This document shows, piece by piece, positions 33,895 through 42,665 of a stretch of 64,000 nucleotides of DNA. The stretch's first letter is position 1. Each line of letters starts with the position of its first letter. Origin of the DNA: Curtobacterium sp. UNCCL20. Lineage in GTDB: Bacteria; Actinomycetota; Actinomycetes; Actinomycetales; Microbacteriaceae. The position numbers were made by a program, and so were the translations under genes. Location: NCBI RefSeq assembly GCF_900101675.1, contig NZ_FNKG01000001.1, forward strand, positions 496,001-560,000, written 5' to 3'. The notes beneath the pieces were generated by a model. The model searched no databases and was not told the origin of the DNA. It saw only the letters and a program-made list of their open reading frames with translations.

Positions 33895-35733
33895 TCAGCG
33901 CGGGGGTTCCCAGACAGCGGCGGGGCATGTGCCTTTGCCTCGGTCGTATGCGTTCACGGCGTCGATCGTGACCGCGAGCCAGGCCTCTAGGTATGCGTCG
34001 AGGGCGAGTTGGAGTTGTGCGGTCATGCGGATCTGGAATTCGGTGTATTCCGCGGCATCTCGTCCGTTCGCGACGACCGCCCAAGGAGCGGGGAGGGCGC
34101 TGATGGGTTGTGCTGTGGCTCGGAGGTAGAGGTATCGGCGTACGTTGAGGAGCCGTCGGGGTCCGCCGGTGAAGGTGCTGACGCTGGCGCAGATCATGTC
34201 CCAGTGCGTCTGGTCGAGGAGTTGCCACCACGGCAGGTGTTGGCGCCGGGTTGCGTAGTTGATGTGCGGTGTGGACGCTGCGAGGTAGCGGGCGAGCTCG
34301 CCGAGTTGGCGCAGGATCGCGGTGGTCTGCGCGGGTGCGCCGAGCATGGTTGGTCGGAGTCTTCTTCCGATGCCGGCGATCACCTCCGGTTCGGGTGCGT
34401 CTCGGTGGGTGCCGGTGAGAGCAGCGGTAAGTCCTAAGGCGAGTGATCGTTGGAGGGTTTCGGGGTCGGTGCCGCCTGCCACGCTCAGCGGTACCGCCCA
34501 GTTCGTCCAGAGCAATGGTGGGATGTGGTCCGCGGTCCACTCTGGATTGCGTAGGGAGTCGCGTGGCATGAGGAAGTCGACGTAGGCGGCGACGGCTGGT
34601 TCGTCGAACTCTGCTCGCACCGCGCTACCGGTCACGAGGCGTTGCATCGCGGGGAGGTCCTGATCGATGGCTCGGAGGACACGGCCTCGAAAGCGCGGTC
34701 CGACGCCCGGCCAGTAGCCGAGGAGGGTCGCGGCGCTGCCGGGGCCGCGTTCGGTCTGCCCCTGCTCGGATGGCCGCGCGAACGTGAGCCGGCGGATGAG
34801 GTGCCGGACCTTTTCCTCCGGGGCGAACATGAGCGTGAACGCAGCTGCCATCAGCGCCCCCATCGCCAACGCGTTCTTCGGAGGCGCCGTTCCGACTCGT
34901 GCGGTCTCGTCGAAGAGACCGTGCAGCTGTGACGGGTCGAGCTCGGCGAGCTCGGCGATGAGGGCGATGTCGTCCGCGGCGAGGAGTGCGATGCCGACGC
35001 CGCGCAACGTGAGGAAGAGGTGCTGCACGTCTGGGATGAAGACGTCCAGCGTCTCTCGGTCGCGTTTCCAAGCGGCTGAAATCGCGACTTGTGCCCGGAC
35101 GACGGGAGCAGAGTTGTCGAACGGTGCTTCGTGCCAGGTGGCCCGCAAGTCATGACCGCACCGACTGCCGTCGTTGAGGCGTGCGCGGCAGCTTGAAGGG
35201 TCGACAGGATGTGCCTCCATGAGCGCGGGGTCTGGAATCCCCTGCCCGCAGGCAGGGCAGGTGTCGTGCAGCGGCACAAGGTGCGTCTCGCAAAGGAATG
35301 ACCACCACAAGCGCCAATGCGCGAGGAAGACAGCTGGCCGGGCGGCGAGGCACTGTGGGCAGTATCGGGTCCCGGATCCTCTGGTCCAGTTCTTCGCATG
35401 CGCTGGGAGACCGTCGACGCCCGGTGCGAGCGCGTCATTTATGAACGACCGCATCATCCCGTCGATGAGCTCGTTGGTGCTGCAGCCGATGGCGATTCCG
35501 ATGGAGCGTGCGACGTCGCCCGGGAGAATCATGTCGAGCCGCCGCCGGTCTTCCCACCGAAGCGTGCCAAGACCGCACCAACGGCTGATCGCGACCGGGG
35601 GCTCGCCGACGTATGCAGCAATCCGCAGTAGCAAGCTCGGCAGGTACTCGCCGGGCACGACGGTCGTCCGGAACCCGAACGGGACCGTGTGGACACGGTT
35701 CAACGCGTCCGGCCCCGGGTACGACGCCCTCAC
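33895..35733 (-). CDS. tniQ: TniQ family transposition target-selection protein
   Basis: 612 residues from GTG 35733, one base after the tnsC stop. The N-terminal YLPSLLLRIAAYVGEPPVAISRWCG is the TniQ start. RYCPQCLAARPAVFLAHWRLWWSFLCETHLVPLHDTCPACG is the zinc-binding region with paired CPxC and CxxH sites. TniQ/TnsD proteins connect the TnsC ATPase to a target site or guide complex. The size is between short TniQ and full TnsD, so it may itself recognise an attachment site. No CRISPR genes are nearby. Confidence 0.88.
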   Translation of the reverse strand: MRASYPGPDALNRVHTVPFGFRTTVVPGEYLPSLLLRIAAYVGEPPVAISRWCGLGTLRWEDRRRLDMILPGDVARSIGIAIGCSTNELIDGMMRSFINDALAPGVDGLPAHAKNWTRGSGTRYCPQCLAARPAVFLAHWRLWWSFLCETHLVPLHDTCPACGQGIPDPALMEAHPVDPSSCRARLNDGSRCGHDLRATWHEAPFDNSAPVVRAQVAISAAWKRDRETLDVFIPDVQHLFLTLRGVGIALLAADDIALIAELAELDPSQLHGLFDETARVGTAPPKNALAMGALMAAAFTLMFAPEEKVRHLIRRLTFARPSEQGQTERGPGSAATLLGYWPGVGPRFRGRVLRAIDQDLPAMQRLVTGSAVRAEFDEPAVAAYVDFLMPRDSLRNPEWTADHIPPLLWTNWAVPLSVAGGTDPETLQRSLALGLTAALTGTHRDAPEPEVIAGIGRRLRPTMLGAPAQTTAILRQLGELARYLAASTPHINYATRRQHLPWWQLLDQTHWDMICASVSTFTGGPRRLLNVRRYLYLRATAQPISALPAPWAVVANGRDAAEYTEFQIRMTAQLQLALDAYLEAWLAVTIDAVNAYDRGKGTCPAAVWEPPR

Positions 35734-35734
35734 C

Positions 35735-36886
35735 TCAACGCCAACTCTGGCGGAAGGAGAACCGGCCGGCGTCCCACAGCTGTAGGCGCTGTGCACGGCC
35801 GTCCTGGGCCCGCTTTTCCACAGCGACCATGTCGAGAATCTTCCGGGTGATGCGCTGATCAGCAGTCGCCGCCGCAACGTTCGCGGCGCCTGACACCAGC
35901 GTCGACACGTGACTCATGTACCCGAGCGTCGCGACCCACAGGTACTCCTCGAACTCCTCGCTGAGCACCGCTTCTCCCGGCTTGTGACCCCTAAGCCGGA
36001 TTCGCTGCTCGATGCGTTGCAGCAACTTCCTCCACTCGGCTATGTCGGTTTTGGTGCTGCGCCGGTACGGCTCCAACTCGATGAGCATCCAGCGCGCTTC
36101 GGACTGCACCCGTGCTGCCTCCCGGGCGCCGCTGCGCTGCGCCGCGAGCTGCTGCCGCATGTCATGACCAGCCAGCACGACTCTGACGCCCATGTTCTGC
36201 AGGGACTTAAAACCGTCGTGGACGTACTTGCCGGTCTGACCGTCGAAGTTGATGAACTGAATCTCGTCGACGAAGACCCACCGAATGCGGTGCCGCTCCA
36301 CGGCTCGGCCGAACGCGGCGCGGGCGTCTTTGTCGAACGGTGCTCCGACCTGTTGGCAGAGGAGCGCGAAGAGTTGCTGCTCTGCTTGTTTCTTCGGCAG
36401 ATCCACTACGACGACGTCTCTACGGGGTGCGGTGAACAGGCCGCCGTCGAGAAGCGGCGCGCTGATGCCGATGCGGGCATCCCAGGCCGCTTGGCACATC
36501 GTCTCTGCCGCGATACGACGAAGGAGCTTCGTCTTCCCGGTCCCTGGAGGACCGGTGACGAGGGTGATCGGGATCAGATCGGCAGTGCGGCGAGGCTGCG
36601 GGCTTCGGACGGTGCGGTACTGCATCTCGGCTCCCGCAGTATGGCGGGTACGAAGGTACGGCCAGGAGTGATGCCAATCTTCGAGCGCGGCCCGGTAACG
36701 CCGTCGCTCGTCAAGCCCCGCACCGACCTGCAACTGTCCAGGATCGGGAACATCTGCGCCGGCAACACCGAGAACGAAGGAACGGTCTTGCTCGGCCATC
36801 ATCCCCCAGCTCTGCTCCGGATCGGGGTCCTCGCCAAATAGCCGCCTGACCGACGTCGGGAGGACGTCCTGATGAATGAGCGTCAT
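35735..36886 (-). CDS. tnsC: TnsC/TniB-like AAA+ ATPase
   Basis: 383 residues. GPPGTGKT (112-119) is Walker A and RWVFVDEIQ (202-210) Walker B. TnsC-type ATPases assemble on target DNA, communicate with TniQ and activate the TnsAB transposase. ATG overlaps the tnsB stop (ATGA), and tniQ follows one base after its own stop, so the four genes are one tightly coupled unit. Confidence 0.9.
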   Translation of the reverse strand: MTLIHQDVLPTSVRRLFGEDPDPEQSWGMMAEQDRSFVLGVAGADVPDPGQLQVGAGLDERRRYRAALEDWHHSWPYLRTRHTAGAEMQYRTVRSPQPRRTADLIPITLVTGPPGTGKTKLLRRIAAETMCQAAWDARIGISAPLLDGGLFTAPRRDVVVVDLPKKQAEQQLFALLCQQVGAPFDKDARAAFGRAVERHRIRWVFVDEIQFINFDGQTGKYVHDGFKSLQNMGVRVVLAGHDMRQQLAAQRSGAREAARVQSEARWMLIELEPYRRSTKTDIAEWRKLLQRIEQRIRLRGHKPGEAVLSEEFEEYLWVATLGYMSHVSTLVSGAANVAAATADQRITRKILDMVAVEKRAQDGRAQRLQLWDAGRFSFRQSWR

Positions 36887-38919
36887 GCGAATCGTCCAAA
36901 CAGGTCGTCGAGTTCATCGAGATCTTCGTCGATGTCGCCGTCGGCCTCGTCGATGATCGTCTCGAGGTCGTAGTCCATGTCGCTCGGGATCACGGTGCCG
37001 GAATCAAGCGCTCGCAGCCGCTCGTAGGCGACCGCGTTCATCTCGTCGGTCCGGGATAGCTCCGACCGGCTTCTGCGAATCAACTCGTCATCAGTGCGCC
37101 ACTGAACGAGCAGCTGCAGCATCCGGTCCTGGTACTCCGTCCGCCGGAGTGTCAGGTCGCCGACCTGTCCGCCGAGGACGGTGAGGGAGTGGTCCGAGAA
37201 CTGGGGCGTGTCTTCGGTGCGGAGTACCCAGGGCACTTCCCACGCAGTTCCGTCCGGGTCGAAGCAGTACACCTGGCGCAGGTCGGACGGGTTGTAGTGG
37301 AACGTCCAGTAGCCGTCTCGGGAAGCACCCGGGGTGCGCAGTAATGTCTCGATGATGGGCGCGTTGAAGAGCTCGTAGCGGCGGGTGATGCCGTATTTGC
37401 GGAGCTTCGCGCGGAAGGTCGGAAGGAAACGGATCCACTCGTTTTCCCACTTGGGCATCTCGACGTACCCGGTCTCGCCGACGAGTTCCGCCCATCGCTG
37501 GTAGGGACTGAGGCGTCGTCCGAGCTCAGCGCGGAGGCCTCGGTGCTCGCGGAAGTTGTAGAAGTCCGTCCACTGCTGGTCGCGTTCCCAGAGCTGGTCC
37601 CAGGTGAGTAGCGCCTCGGTGTTGAGGCCGCGTTCGTCGATCGAGCCGCCGACGTAGCCGGCGCAGAGTTCCTCGAACTCGGTCTTGTAGCTCAGAAAGC
37701 TGCGCTCGATGAAGGCCTTGGCGCGCGGGTCGCGGACACGAGCGAACTCAACCTCGCAGCCCAGGCGCGCCAGCTGGTTGACGTGGAAGTTGGAGAGGAA
37801 ATCCTTGCCGTTGTCAGTGATCAGACGGCGAGGCGGGATGGGCCAACGTGTCAGGGCGCGCGGCATCCCGACGAAGGGTCGCGGATAGACGCGTCCATCG
37901 ACAGTCACCGTCTCACGGTCGTCGACCATCGACGCGAACGCGTCGGCGAGGGCAAGGACGACACCGACGCCAGAGGAGTGCTCGCTGATGGAGCGTCCGA
38001 CGATCATCCGGGTGGCCGAGTCGATGATCTTCACCAGCGTGACCCGGTAGGTACGGGTCTTTCCGCTTCGGTCCTTCGGATCCCAGAGCATGACGTTCGA
38101 GGTGGTGGCGTCGATCTGCCAGAGCGAACCGGGTCGCTCCAGATGGCGCGGGGCGAAGGACTGCTTGGGTGCTTGTTCGGTGCCGTGCTTCGTCTTTGAC
38201 TTGGTCCTCAGATGCGGCATCCGCTTGTGCACGCGATCGACGAGACGGTAGAACGTCCGCTCCGACGGCGGCTTCGTGATGTCGGGAGCCGTGCCGAGAA
38301 GCCAAAGGCGGAACTCGAGGTACTGCGTCTGCGTGTGCAGAGCCGGGTCGAACACGCGGTTGAGTAGGAACTCCTCCACGAGGACGGGGATGTCGGCGTA
38401 GCGGTTCGTACGACGTTCCCGGGTGTAGCGACCGTCGACAGTCGCTGTGGGGCCGGCCCCTTCTCGCTTGATGGCGCGGCTGACGCGCTTGCGCGCCGTC
38501 TCGTAGGGAATCTCGTCGTGCTCCGCGATGCGTCTCGCGATCGCGGCGATGCGTTTGCGCTCGTTATGGATGACCTCCGGGTCAACGTCTCGGGAGGGCT
38601 GGTCGTCGTCCCCTTGCCAGGGCGCAATGCCGGTGTCGATGTAGCGAATCAGCGCGCGGTGATCGTTGAGCTTGCCGATCGCGTGGTCGCTCAGCCGGTC
38701 ATCGAGGTCATGCAGCAGCATCGACGCCGGCGGCGGGTTCTCCGGACTTGCAATCGCTTTGACGACCGCGCGTAGCGGCCGGGGAGTCACGGGCCGGTTC
38801 GCAGCGTCGACGAATTGCACCCACCCGTCAGCCCATGACTGCACGTAAACCTGTTCGCCGTCGAGCACCACCGGCATACCCACCCGCAGCTTCGCGACCC
38901 ACTCCGAGTCCTTCGTCAC
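36883..38919 (-). CDS. tnsB: TnsB-like DDE transposase
   Basis: 678 residues from GTG 38919, which overlaps the tnsA stop (GTGA). The catalytic triad is D270 (WQIDATTSN), D369 (LITDNGKDF) and E405 (KAFIERSF) with 35 residues between the last two, as in the Mu/Tn7 retroviral integrase superfamily. An N-terminal HTH region (RAIARR...ETARKRVSRAI) binds the ends. The C-terminus is strongly acidic (DGDIDEDLDELDDLFGRFA) and probably contacts TnsC. TnsB cuts and joins the 3' ends. Confidence 0.92.
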   Translation of the reverse strand: MTKDSEWVAKLRVGMPVVLDGEQVYVQSWADGWVQFVDAANRPVTPRPLRAVVKAIASPENPPPASMLLHDLDDRLSDHAIGKLNDHRALIRYIDTGIAPWQGDDDQPSRDVDPEVIHNERKRIAAIARRIAEHDEIPYETARKRVSRAIKREGAGPTATVDGRYTRERRTNRYADIPVLVEEFLLNRVFDPALHTQTQYLEFRLWLLGTAPDITKPPSERTFYRLVDRVHKRMPHLRTKSKTKHGTEQAPKQSFAPRHLERPGSLWQIDATTSNVMLWDPKDRSGKTRTYRVTLVKIIDSATRMIVGRSISEHSSGVGVVLALADAFASMVDDRETVTVDGRVYPRPFVGMPRALTRWPIPPRRLITDNGKDFLSNFHVNQLARLGCEVEFARVRDPRAKAFIERSFLSYKTEFEELCAGYVGGSIDERGLNTEALLTWDQLWERDQQWTDFYNFREHRGLRAELGRRLSPYQRWAELVGETGYVEMPKWENEWIRFLPTFRAKLRKYGITRRYELFNAPIIETLLRTPGASRDGYWTFHYNPSDLRQVYCFDPDGTAWEVPWVLRTEDTPQFSDHSLTVLGGQVGDLTLRRTEYQDRMLQLLVQWRTDDELIRRSRSELSRTDEMNAVAYERLRALDSGTVIPSDMDYDLETIIDEADGDIDEDLDELDDLFGRFA

Positions 38920-39959
38920 GGGTTCACCGTCCACACGATCGAGGTCGGCCGGAACGGCAACCGCATGTCGGTGCGAAGGTCGCGACGCCACAGCATCCTG
39001 CGGATCAGCATCATCGCGAACCCGGGCTCGTAACCTCGCGCGGCAATGCGTGCCACAAGTTCGACTACGGGCATGGGGCGCGAGCACAACTCAGCCGCGA
39101 TTGGCGCCCAGCGGCAGTAGGACGGTCCCGGGACCCGCGCTTCGGTAAAGTTCTCGAGATTCGCCTGCATCAGTCGCGGCATCCCCGTCCAGACCTCGTA
39201 CCCCATACCTGCTTCGGCGAGGACGTCCCGGATGAGCGCCGCGCGAGCCTGCCACTTCCGTTTTGCCGCCTGTTCCGGGTTCTTCACGTCGACGACCAGC
39301 GGCGGCAGCCCGTCCCCGAGAAGGACTAGGTCCGGTGTGTGGAGCTTGCACGGCGCTCCTCGCTCGAACGCCAACGTGAACGGCTGACCACCGATGTAGC
39401 GCACCGCCGGGTGGAAGTCGGCGAGAGTGATGAAGTCGCGCTCCAGATGCGACTCCGCCCCAACGAGCGAACCGGTCGTGTGCGTCCAAACGGCGACCGG
39501 CTTATGTTCCTGCGTCAACCGACGAGAGAACTCCCGCATCGGATGAGCGGTCGAGAGCAGCTTCGCCGTCAGGTCAGCCACTTGCACACTGCGGACCGTG
39601 CGCCCGTCCGTCGAGTACCCGGCAACAACGCCGGACGCCGGCCGCGCCGGCTTCAAGCGGTACGTCGACCACGGCCGATGAACCCTCACTCGCAGCCCCT
39701 CGATCAGGGCCCCGACGCGATTCGGCGTGTGCCGGAGATTCGCCGCCCAGGCGTTCAGAACCGCCATGGGATCGACATCCCACTCACCGACGCGTGTCCG
39801 GCCGCGATGAGCCAACCGTTCACTGTCGCGAAGGAGCGCGATACCGAGGGCTCCAGCCCATGCAGGAGGAACGCTGGGGAGTCGCACCTGCAACGGCTGA
39901 TTGGGACGGTCGAGGCCCCCGTCGCTCGTCGTCGCCAGAGACAGATCACTGAGACTCAT
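38916..39959 (-). CDS. tnsA: TnsA-like endonuclease
   Basis: 347 residues from ATG 39959; a GTG at 39968 would add three. ESHLERDF (169-176), HTPDLVLL (D210) and VVDVKNPEQ (D224, K226) form the restriction-endonuclease-like E/D...D-xK site of TnsA, which cuts the 5' strands so that Tn7 moves by cut and paste. About 150 extra residues precede the nuclease domain, more than in Tn7 TnsA. The start lies at the edge of a 41-bp palindrome with no normal ribosome site. Confidence 0.88.
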   Translation of the reverse strand: MSLSDLSLATTSDGGLDRPNQPLQVRLPSVPPAWAGALGIALLRDSERLAHRGRTRVGEWDVDPMAVLNAWAANLRHTPNRVGALIEGLRVRVHRPWSTYRLKPARPASGVVAGYSTDGRTVRSVQVADLTAKLLSTAHPMREFSRRLTQEHKPVAVWTHTTGSLVGAESHLERDFITLADFHPAVRYIGGQPFTLAFERGAPCKLHTPDLVLLGDGLPPLVVDVKNPEQAAKRKWQARAALIRDVLAEAGMGYEVWTGMPRLMQANLENFTEARVPGPSYCRWAPIAAELCSRPMPVVELVARIAARGYEPGFAMMLIRRMLWRRDLRTDMRLPFRPTSIVWTVNP

Positions 39960-39962
39960 GCC

Positions 39963-40003
39963 GAGCACCGTAGCCTAGTTATTGAGACTAGGCTACGGTG
40001 CTC
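39963..40003. promoter_or_regulatory. 41-bp palindrome in front of tnsA
   Basis: GAGCACCGTAGCCTAGT and ACTAGGCTACGGTGCTC pair perfectly over 17 bp around TATTGAG. It covers the space between the HTH gene stop and the tnsA start, so it is probably an operator or a transcription/translation control hairpin of the transposition operon. Confidence 0.75.
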
Positions 40004-40008
40004 AGAAG

Positions 40009-40272
40009 CTATCGATCGGACTCCACTTGTTCCCGAGCTTCACGTACCCAACGCGACACCGCCGTCTGGCTGGCTCCTGCTGCTTCGCCGATCTTCGTCG
40101 TCGTCAATCCCAGGTTGCTTGCCTCGACCACGAGCCGTCGACGTTGCTGCTCGATTCGTCGGATTTCCAGCTCGGACTCCCGAAGCTCAGCCAGCACCTC
40201 CTCAGCACGGACCGGGTCAGTTGCAACCTTCTGGGGACGGCGCGAGCGGCGGGGGGAGAGTGGTTCGGTCAT
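40009..40272 (-). CDS. small HTH protein, likely regulator of the tns operon
   Basis: 87 residues. After a basic N-terminus there is a coiled-coil-like helix (ESELEIRRIEQQRRRLVVEA) and a helix-turn-helix TTTKIGEAAGASQTAVSRWV of the sigma-70 region 4/Xre type. It stops 6 bp before the 41-bp palindrome and has an inverted repeat (40279-40307) before its own start. Tn7-like and CRISPR-associated transposons often carry such a repressor beside tnsA; that role is inferred. Confidence 0.7.
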   Translation of the reverse strand: MTEPLSPRRSRRPQKVATDPVRAEEVLAELRESELEIRRIEQQRRRLVVEASNLGLTTTKIGEAAGASQTAVSRWVREAREQVESDR

Positions 40273-40278
40273 GTGTCT

Positions 40279-40307
40279 GTTCCGATGAGATCAACGAACG
40301 TCGGAAC
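40279..40307. promoter_or_regulatory. inverted repeat before the HTH gene
   Basis: GTTCCGA and TCGGAAC, perfect 7-bp arms 15 nt apart, lie directly upstream of the HTH gene. The rest of the gap to 40571 (about 260 bp) shows nothing I can name; an 11-nt piece near 40452 resembles part of the 28659 repeat but not its TGTCC end. Confidence 0.45.
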
Positions 40308-40571
40308 GGCGCTTGCACGGCCCACGGGCGCGTGGAATGATCCGACGCGAAACTCGCTCGGATCGGAAGTGGAACTCTCGACCTCGGTGGGCACTGCACA
40401 CGGTTTCCAGGTCGTGTGTCGAAGGGTCAATGACGACCCTTGCCAGTCGTGCCTCCAAGCCATCGTAGCTCCCGCGTCCCGTCGTCTCGCCGGGCCGGCT
40501 CTTAGCCCGCCGGACTCCTCTATTCTCCCTCGTCTACGAGGCGAATCGACAGATCCGAGGGTACGGGGACT

Positions 40572-41159
40572 ATGAACGATCTTGATTTGGCCTTCGGCAG
40601 GCTTGTCGGCGTCATCGCTCATGGCCGCGACTACGGTCGGGTCGACGAGCCGCAGCGCGGTCCGCGCGGACGCCAAGCGACACCCGAGGAGGAGGAGTTC
40701 CTCATCCGTTCCGGGAGTTGCACGCGCGAGGAGTACGCGGAGTCGAACGCGGAAGTCGCCCGTGGCGAGCTCGACGAGATCGAACGCCGCACGGAACTCG
40801 AGGGGCTCGTCGCTTCGCTGACCGGGGAGGAAGCCGCAGAGTGGTTGAGCATCAGCGACGCGGAACTGCATGCGCTCCTCGCCGCGGGAGAAGTGACCGC
40901 CTTCGTCTGCCACGGTCAGTTGCGGTACCCGGCGTGGCAGTTCACCGATGACCCAGCGATGCCTGTCCTTCCCGGCCTCGCTCGACTCACGCCGGCGTGG
41001 GGCGAGCAAAAGCACCCGTCCACGATCCTCGGCTTCATGTACAACGCGGACCTCGAGATAGAGGGGACCGATGAGTCCTTCACGCCCGTCGAGCGGTTGA
41101 GCATCGGCGGCGATGTCCAGGTCGTCCTCGACCATCTCGAAGCCGCGAGTTGGCCGTAG
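40572..41159 (+). CDS. MbcA/ParS-like protein, first of a pair
   Basis: 195 residues. The N-terminal part (ATPEEEEFLIRSGSCTREEYAESNAEVARGELDEIERR) is charged and helical. LTGEEAAEWLSISDAELHALLAAGEVTAFVCHGQLRYPAWQF looks like a HTH plus winged segment. STILGFMYNADLEIEG and TPVERLSIGGDVQVVLDHLE resemble the C-terminal part of MbcA/ParS/Xre antitoxins (DUF2384-like). No RES-type toxin is adjacent. It is about 40 percent similar by eye to the next gene and begins the plus-strand side of the island. Confidence 0.6.
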   Translation: MNDLDLAFGRLVGVIAHGRDYGRVDEPQRGPRGRQATPEEEEFLIRSGSCTREEYAESNAEVARGELDEIERRTELEGLVASLTGEEAAEWLSISDAELHALLAAGEVTAFVCHGQLRYPAWQFTDDPAMPVLPGLARLTPAWGEQKHPSTILGFMYNADLEIEGTDESFTPVERLSIGGDVQVVLDHLEAASWP

Positions 41160-41278
41160 GAACCACTCGGATGCACACGGGTCCGCCATCTCGCGTCTCG
41201 CAATCGCCCTCCACCTACCCACCCCTACAGGCGGCGTCCTGCGGGGGACCAAGAAGTCGAACAAGAGGGGAGTGCCCG

Positions 41279-42022
41279 ATGACGTCACGGGTACAGATCG
41301 CACGCGCACGCGCACGTGTTGCTCTCGCCGCCCTGACGGGTGAAGACCTGCCCGACAGCGTCCGCAGCACCGCCACCATGGACTTCGCGGATGCGGACGA
41401 CGCTGTCCTGGTCACCCGGGACCGCGTTCTTGACCGGCCGCGGCAAGACGGCGCCTTTACGCGACTGATCGGTGTTCACGCTGGCGGTCGAGATTTTGGG
41501 CCGCGCCACAATCCGCCGCGTCCTCGAACCGGCCGAGATCTCACACCCGACGAGGAAGACGCCCTCATCGAGTCCGCGTTCGGTACACGGGAGCGGTACG
41601 AAGCCGCGAAGGCTGCCGTCGCGCGAGGAGAGCTCGACGCAGCCGCACGCCGCTCTTGGCAGCGCTCAATGAGCGCCTCCCTCACCCTGGAGGAAGCGGC
41701 CGACTGGCTGGACGTCGGAACGGGACGGGTCCTCACCGACCTCGCGTTCGGCGACCTGTTCGCGTTCGTGTGCGATGACGAGCTTCTGTTTCCCGCATGG
41801 CAGTTCACCGACGACCCGGACCAGCCATCGCTGCACTACATGTCGTCGCTGGTCGGAGCCTTCGATGACGACATGCACCCGACGTCGATCCTCGGGTTCA
41901 TGACGACGCCGCACTCGTACACGCAGATCGAAGGAGAGCCGGCTACACCCGTCGAGTGGCTTACTGCGGGCCGACACGTGCAGCCTTTGCTGGAACTACT
42001 CGAGACGCGGCGCCTGATTTAG
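41279..42022 (+). CDS. MbcA/ParS-like protein, second of a pair
   Basis: 247 residues from ATG 41279 with GGGGAG upstream. It repeats the plan of the preceding gene: LTPDEEDALIESAFGTRERYEAAKAAVARGELDAA, LTLEEAADWLDVGTGRVLTDLAFGDLFAFVCDDELLFPAWQFTDDP, then TSILGFMTTPH and ATPVEWLTAGRHVQPLLELLE. It has an extra 60-residue N-terminus (TSRVQIARARARVALAALTGEDLP). Tandem duplication is evident. An antitoxin or DNA-binding role is only suggested by the C-terminal likeness. Confidence 0.6.
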   Translation: MTSRVQIARARARVALAALTGEDLPDSVRSTATMDFADADDAVLVTRDRVLDRPRQDGAFTRLIGVHAGGRDFGPRHNPPRPRTGRDLTPDEEDALIESAFGTRERYEAAKAAVARGELDAAARRSWQRSMSASLTLEEAADWLDVGTGRVLTDLAFGDLFAFVCDDELLFPAWQFTDDPDQPSLHYMSSLVGAFDDDMHPTSILGFMTTPHSYTQIEGEPATPVEWLTAGRHVQPLLELLETRRLI

Positions 42023-42147
42023 CTTCCGCGCCGAAGTGCTCCTCAACTCTTCCGACTTACCCCTCACCCGTGCACGCGGCACGTGCACCTCACTGGGCCC
42101 TGAGGCCGTGCGCTGGAGGGGGCGGCAGGACCTCACGAATGTCGAGA

Positions 42148-42552
42148 TCAGAACTGGATGTACCCGTTCCAGCCCCGCTCCGCGTCTGACCCGTCCTCCC
42201 CGAAAATGTCGGGATCGATCGGGAAGTGCTCGTTCCGGAAGTGATCGAGCGACTCCCGAGCCTTGTCCCGCAGTGCAGAAACATCCTCAGCGGGGTGCAT
42301 ACGAAACAGCATCGCGGTCCGTCGCTCCAGGACCGCGTCCCACAGCTGGCGACGGCTCACCTCGGCCATCAGCTGCCCGGCGACCAACATCGAGTGGAAC
42401 TCGAGCGGTCCCGCGAACCGATCCATCAGCGTGATCAGATCCCGATCTTTGACTGCCATGAAGACCCTGGGCTGCCGGTTCTGCTGCTCTATCATCCAGC
42501 GCACCTGCGCCCTCGCATCCTCGAACGGCTGCCGTTCTGGATCCTTTGGCAT
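42148..42552 (-). CDS. hypothetical protein
   Basis: 134 residues from ATG 42552, preceded by GGAGGGGGATG. No signal or membrane segment. It is helical and Arg/Glu-rich (FEDARAQVRWMIEQQNRQPRVFMAVKDRDLITLMDRF, then SRRQLWDAVLERRTAMLF), ending with an acidic tail. I do not recognise a family. It is the last gene before the arsenic block; whether it belongs to the transposon cannot be told. Confidence 0.55.
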   Translation of the reverse strand: MPKDPERQPFEDARAQVRWMIEQQNRQPRVFMAVKDRDLITLMDRFAGPLEFHSMLVAGQLMAEVSRRQLWDAVLERRTAMLFRMHPAEDVSALRDKARESLDHFRNEHFPIDPDIFGEDGSDAERGWNGYIQF

Positions 42553-42665
42553 GACATCCCCCTCCAGCCACAGCACGATGCATGGGCTTCGCGATGTACA
42601 ACAGTAGGCAGCTTCGCCCTGAGTCATGCTTCTGACTTTCGCTCCCTATTGGGGAGGGCTGGTCG

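Noticed and set aside
39963-40003. The 41-bp palindrome as a transposon end or attachment site
   Set aside because: Tn7-like ends are asymmetric, begin with TGT and carry repeated TnsB sites. This is one symmetric repeat between two genes, so an operator or control hairpin fits better.
33900-40300. CRISPR-associated transposon
   Set aside because: The Tn7-like core is present, but no repeat array and no Cas effector genes are visible in the window.
28459-42600. TGTACA at 28459 and at about 42588 as a pair of transposon tips
   Set aside because: Only six bases plus a few scattered matches agree, and the flanking five bases (GCGTT and ACAGT) are not a target-site duplication.
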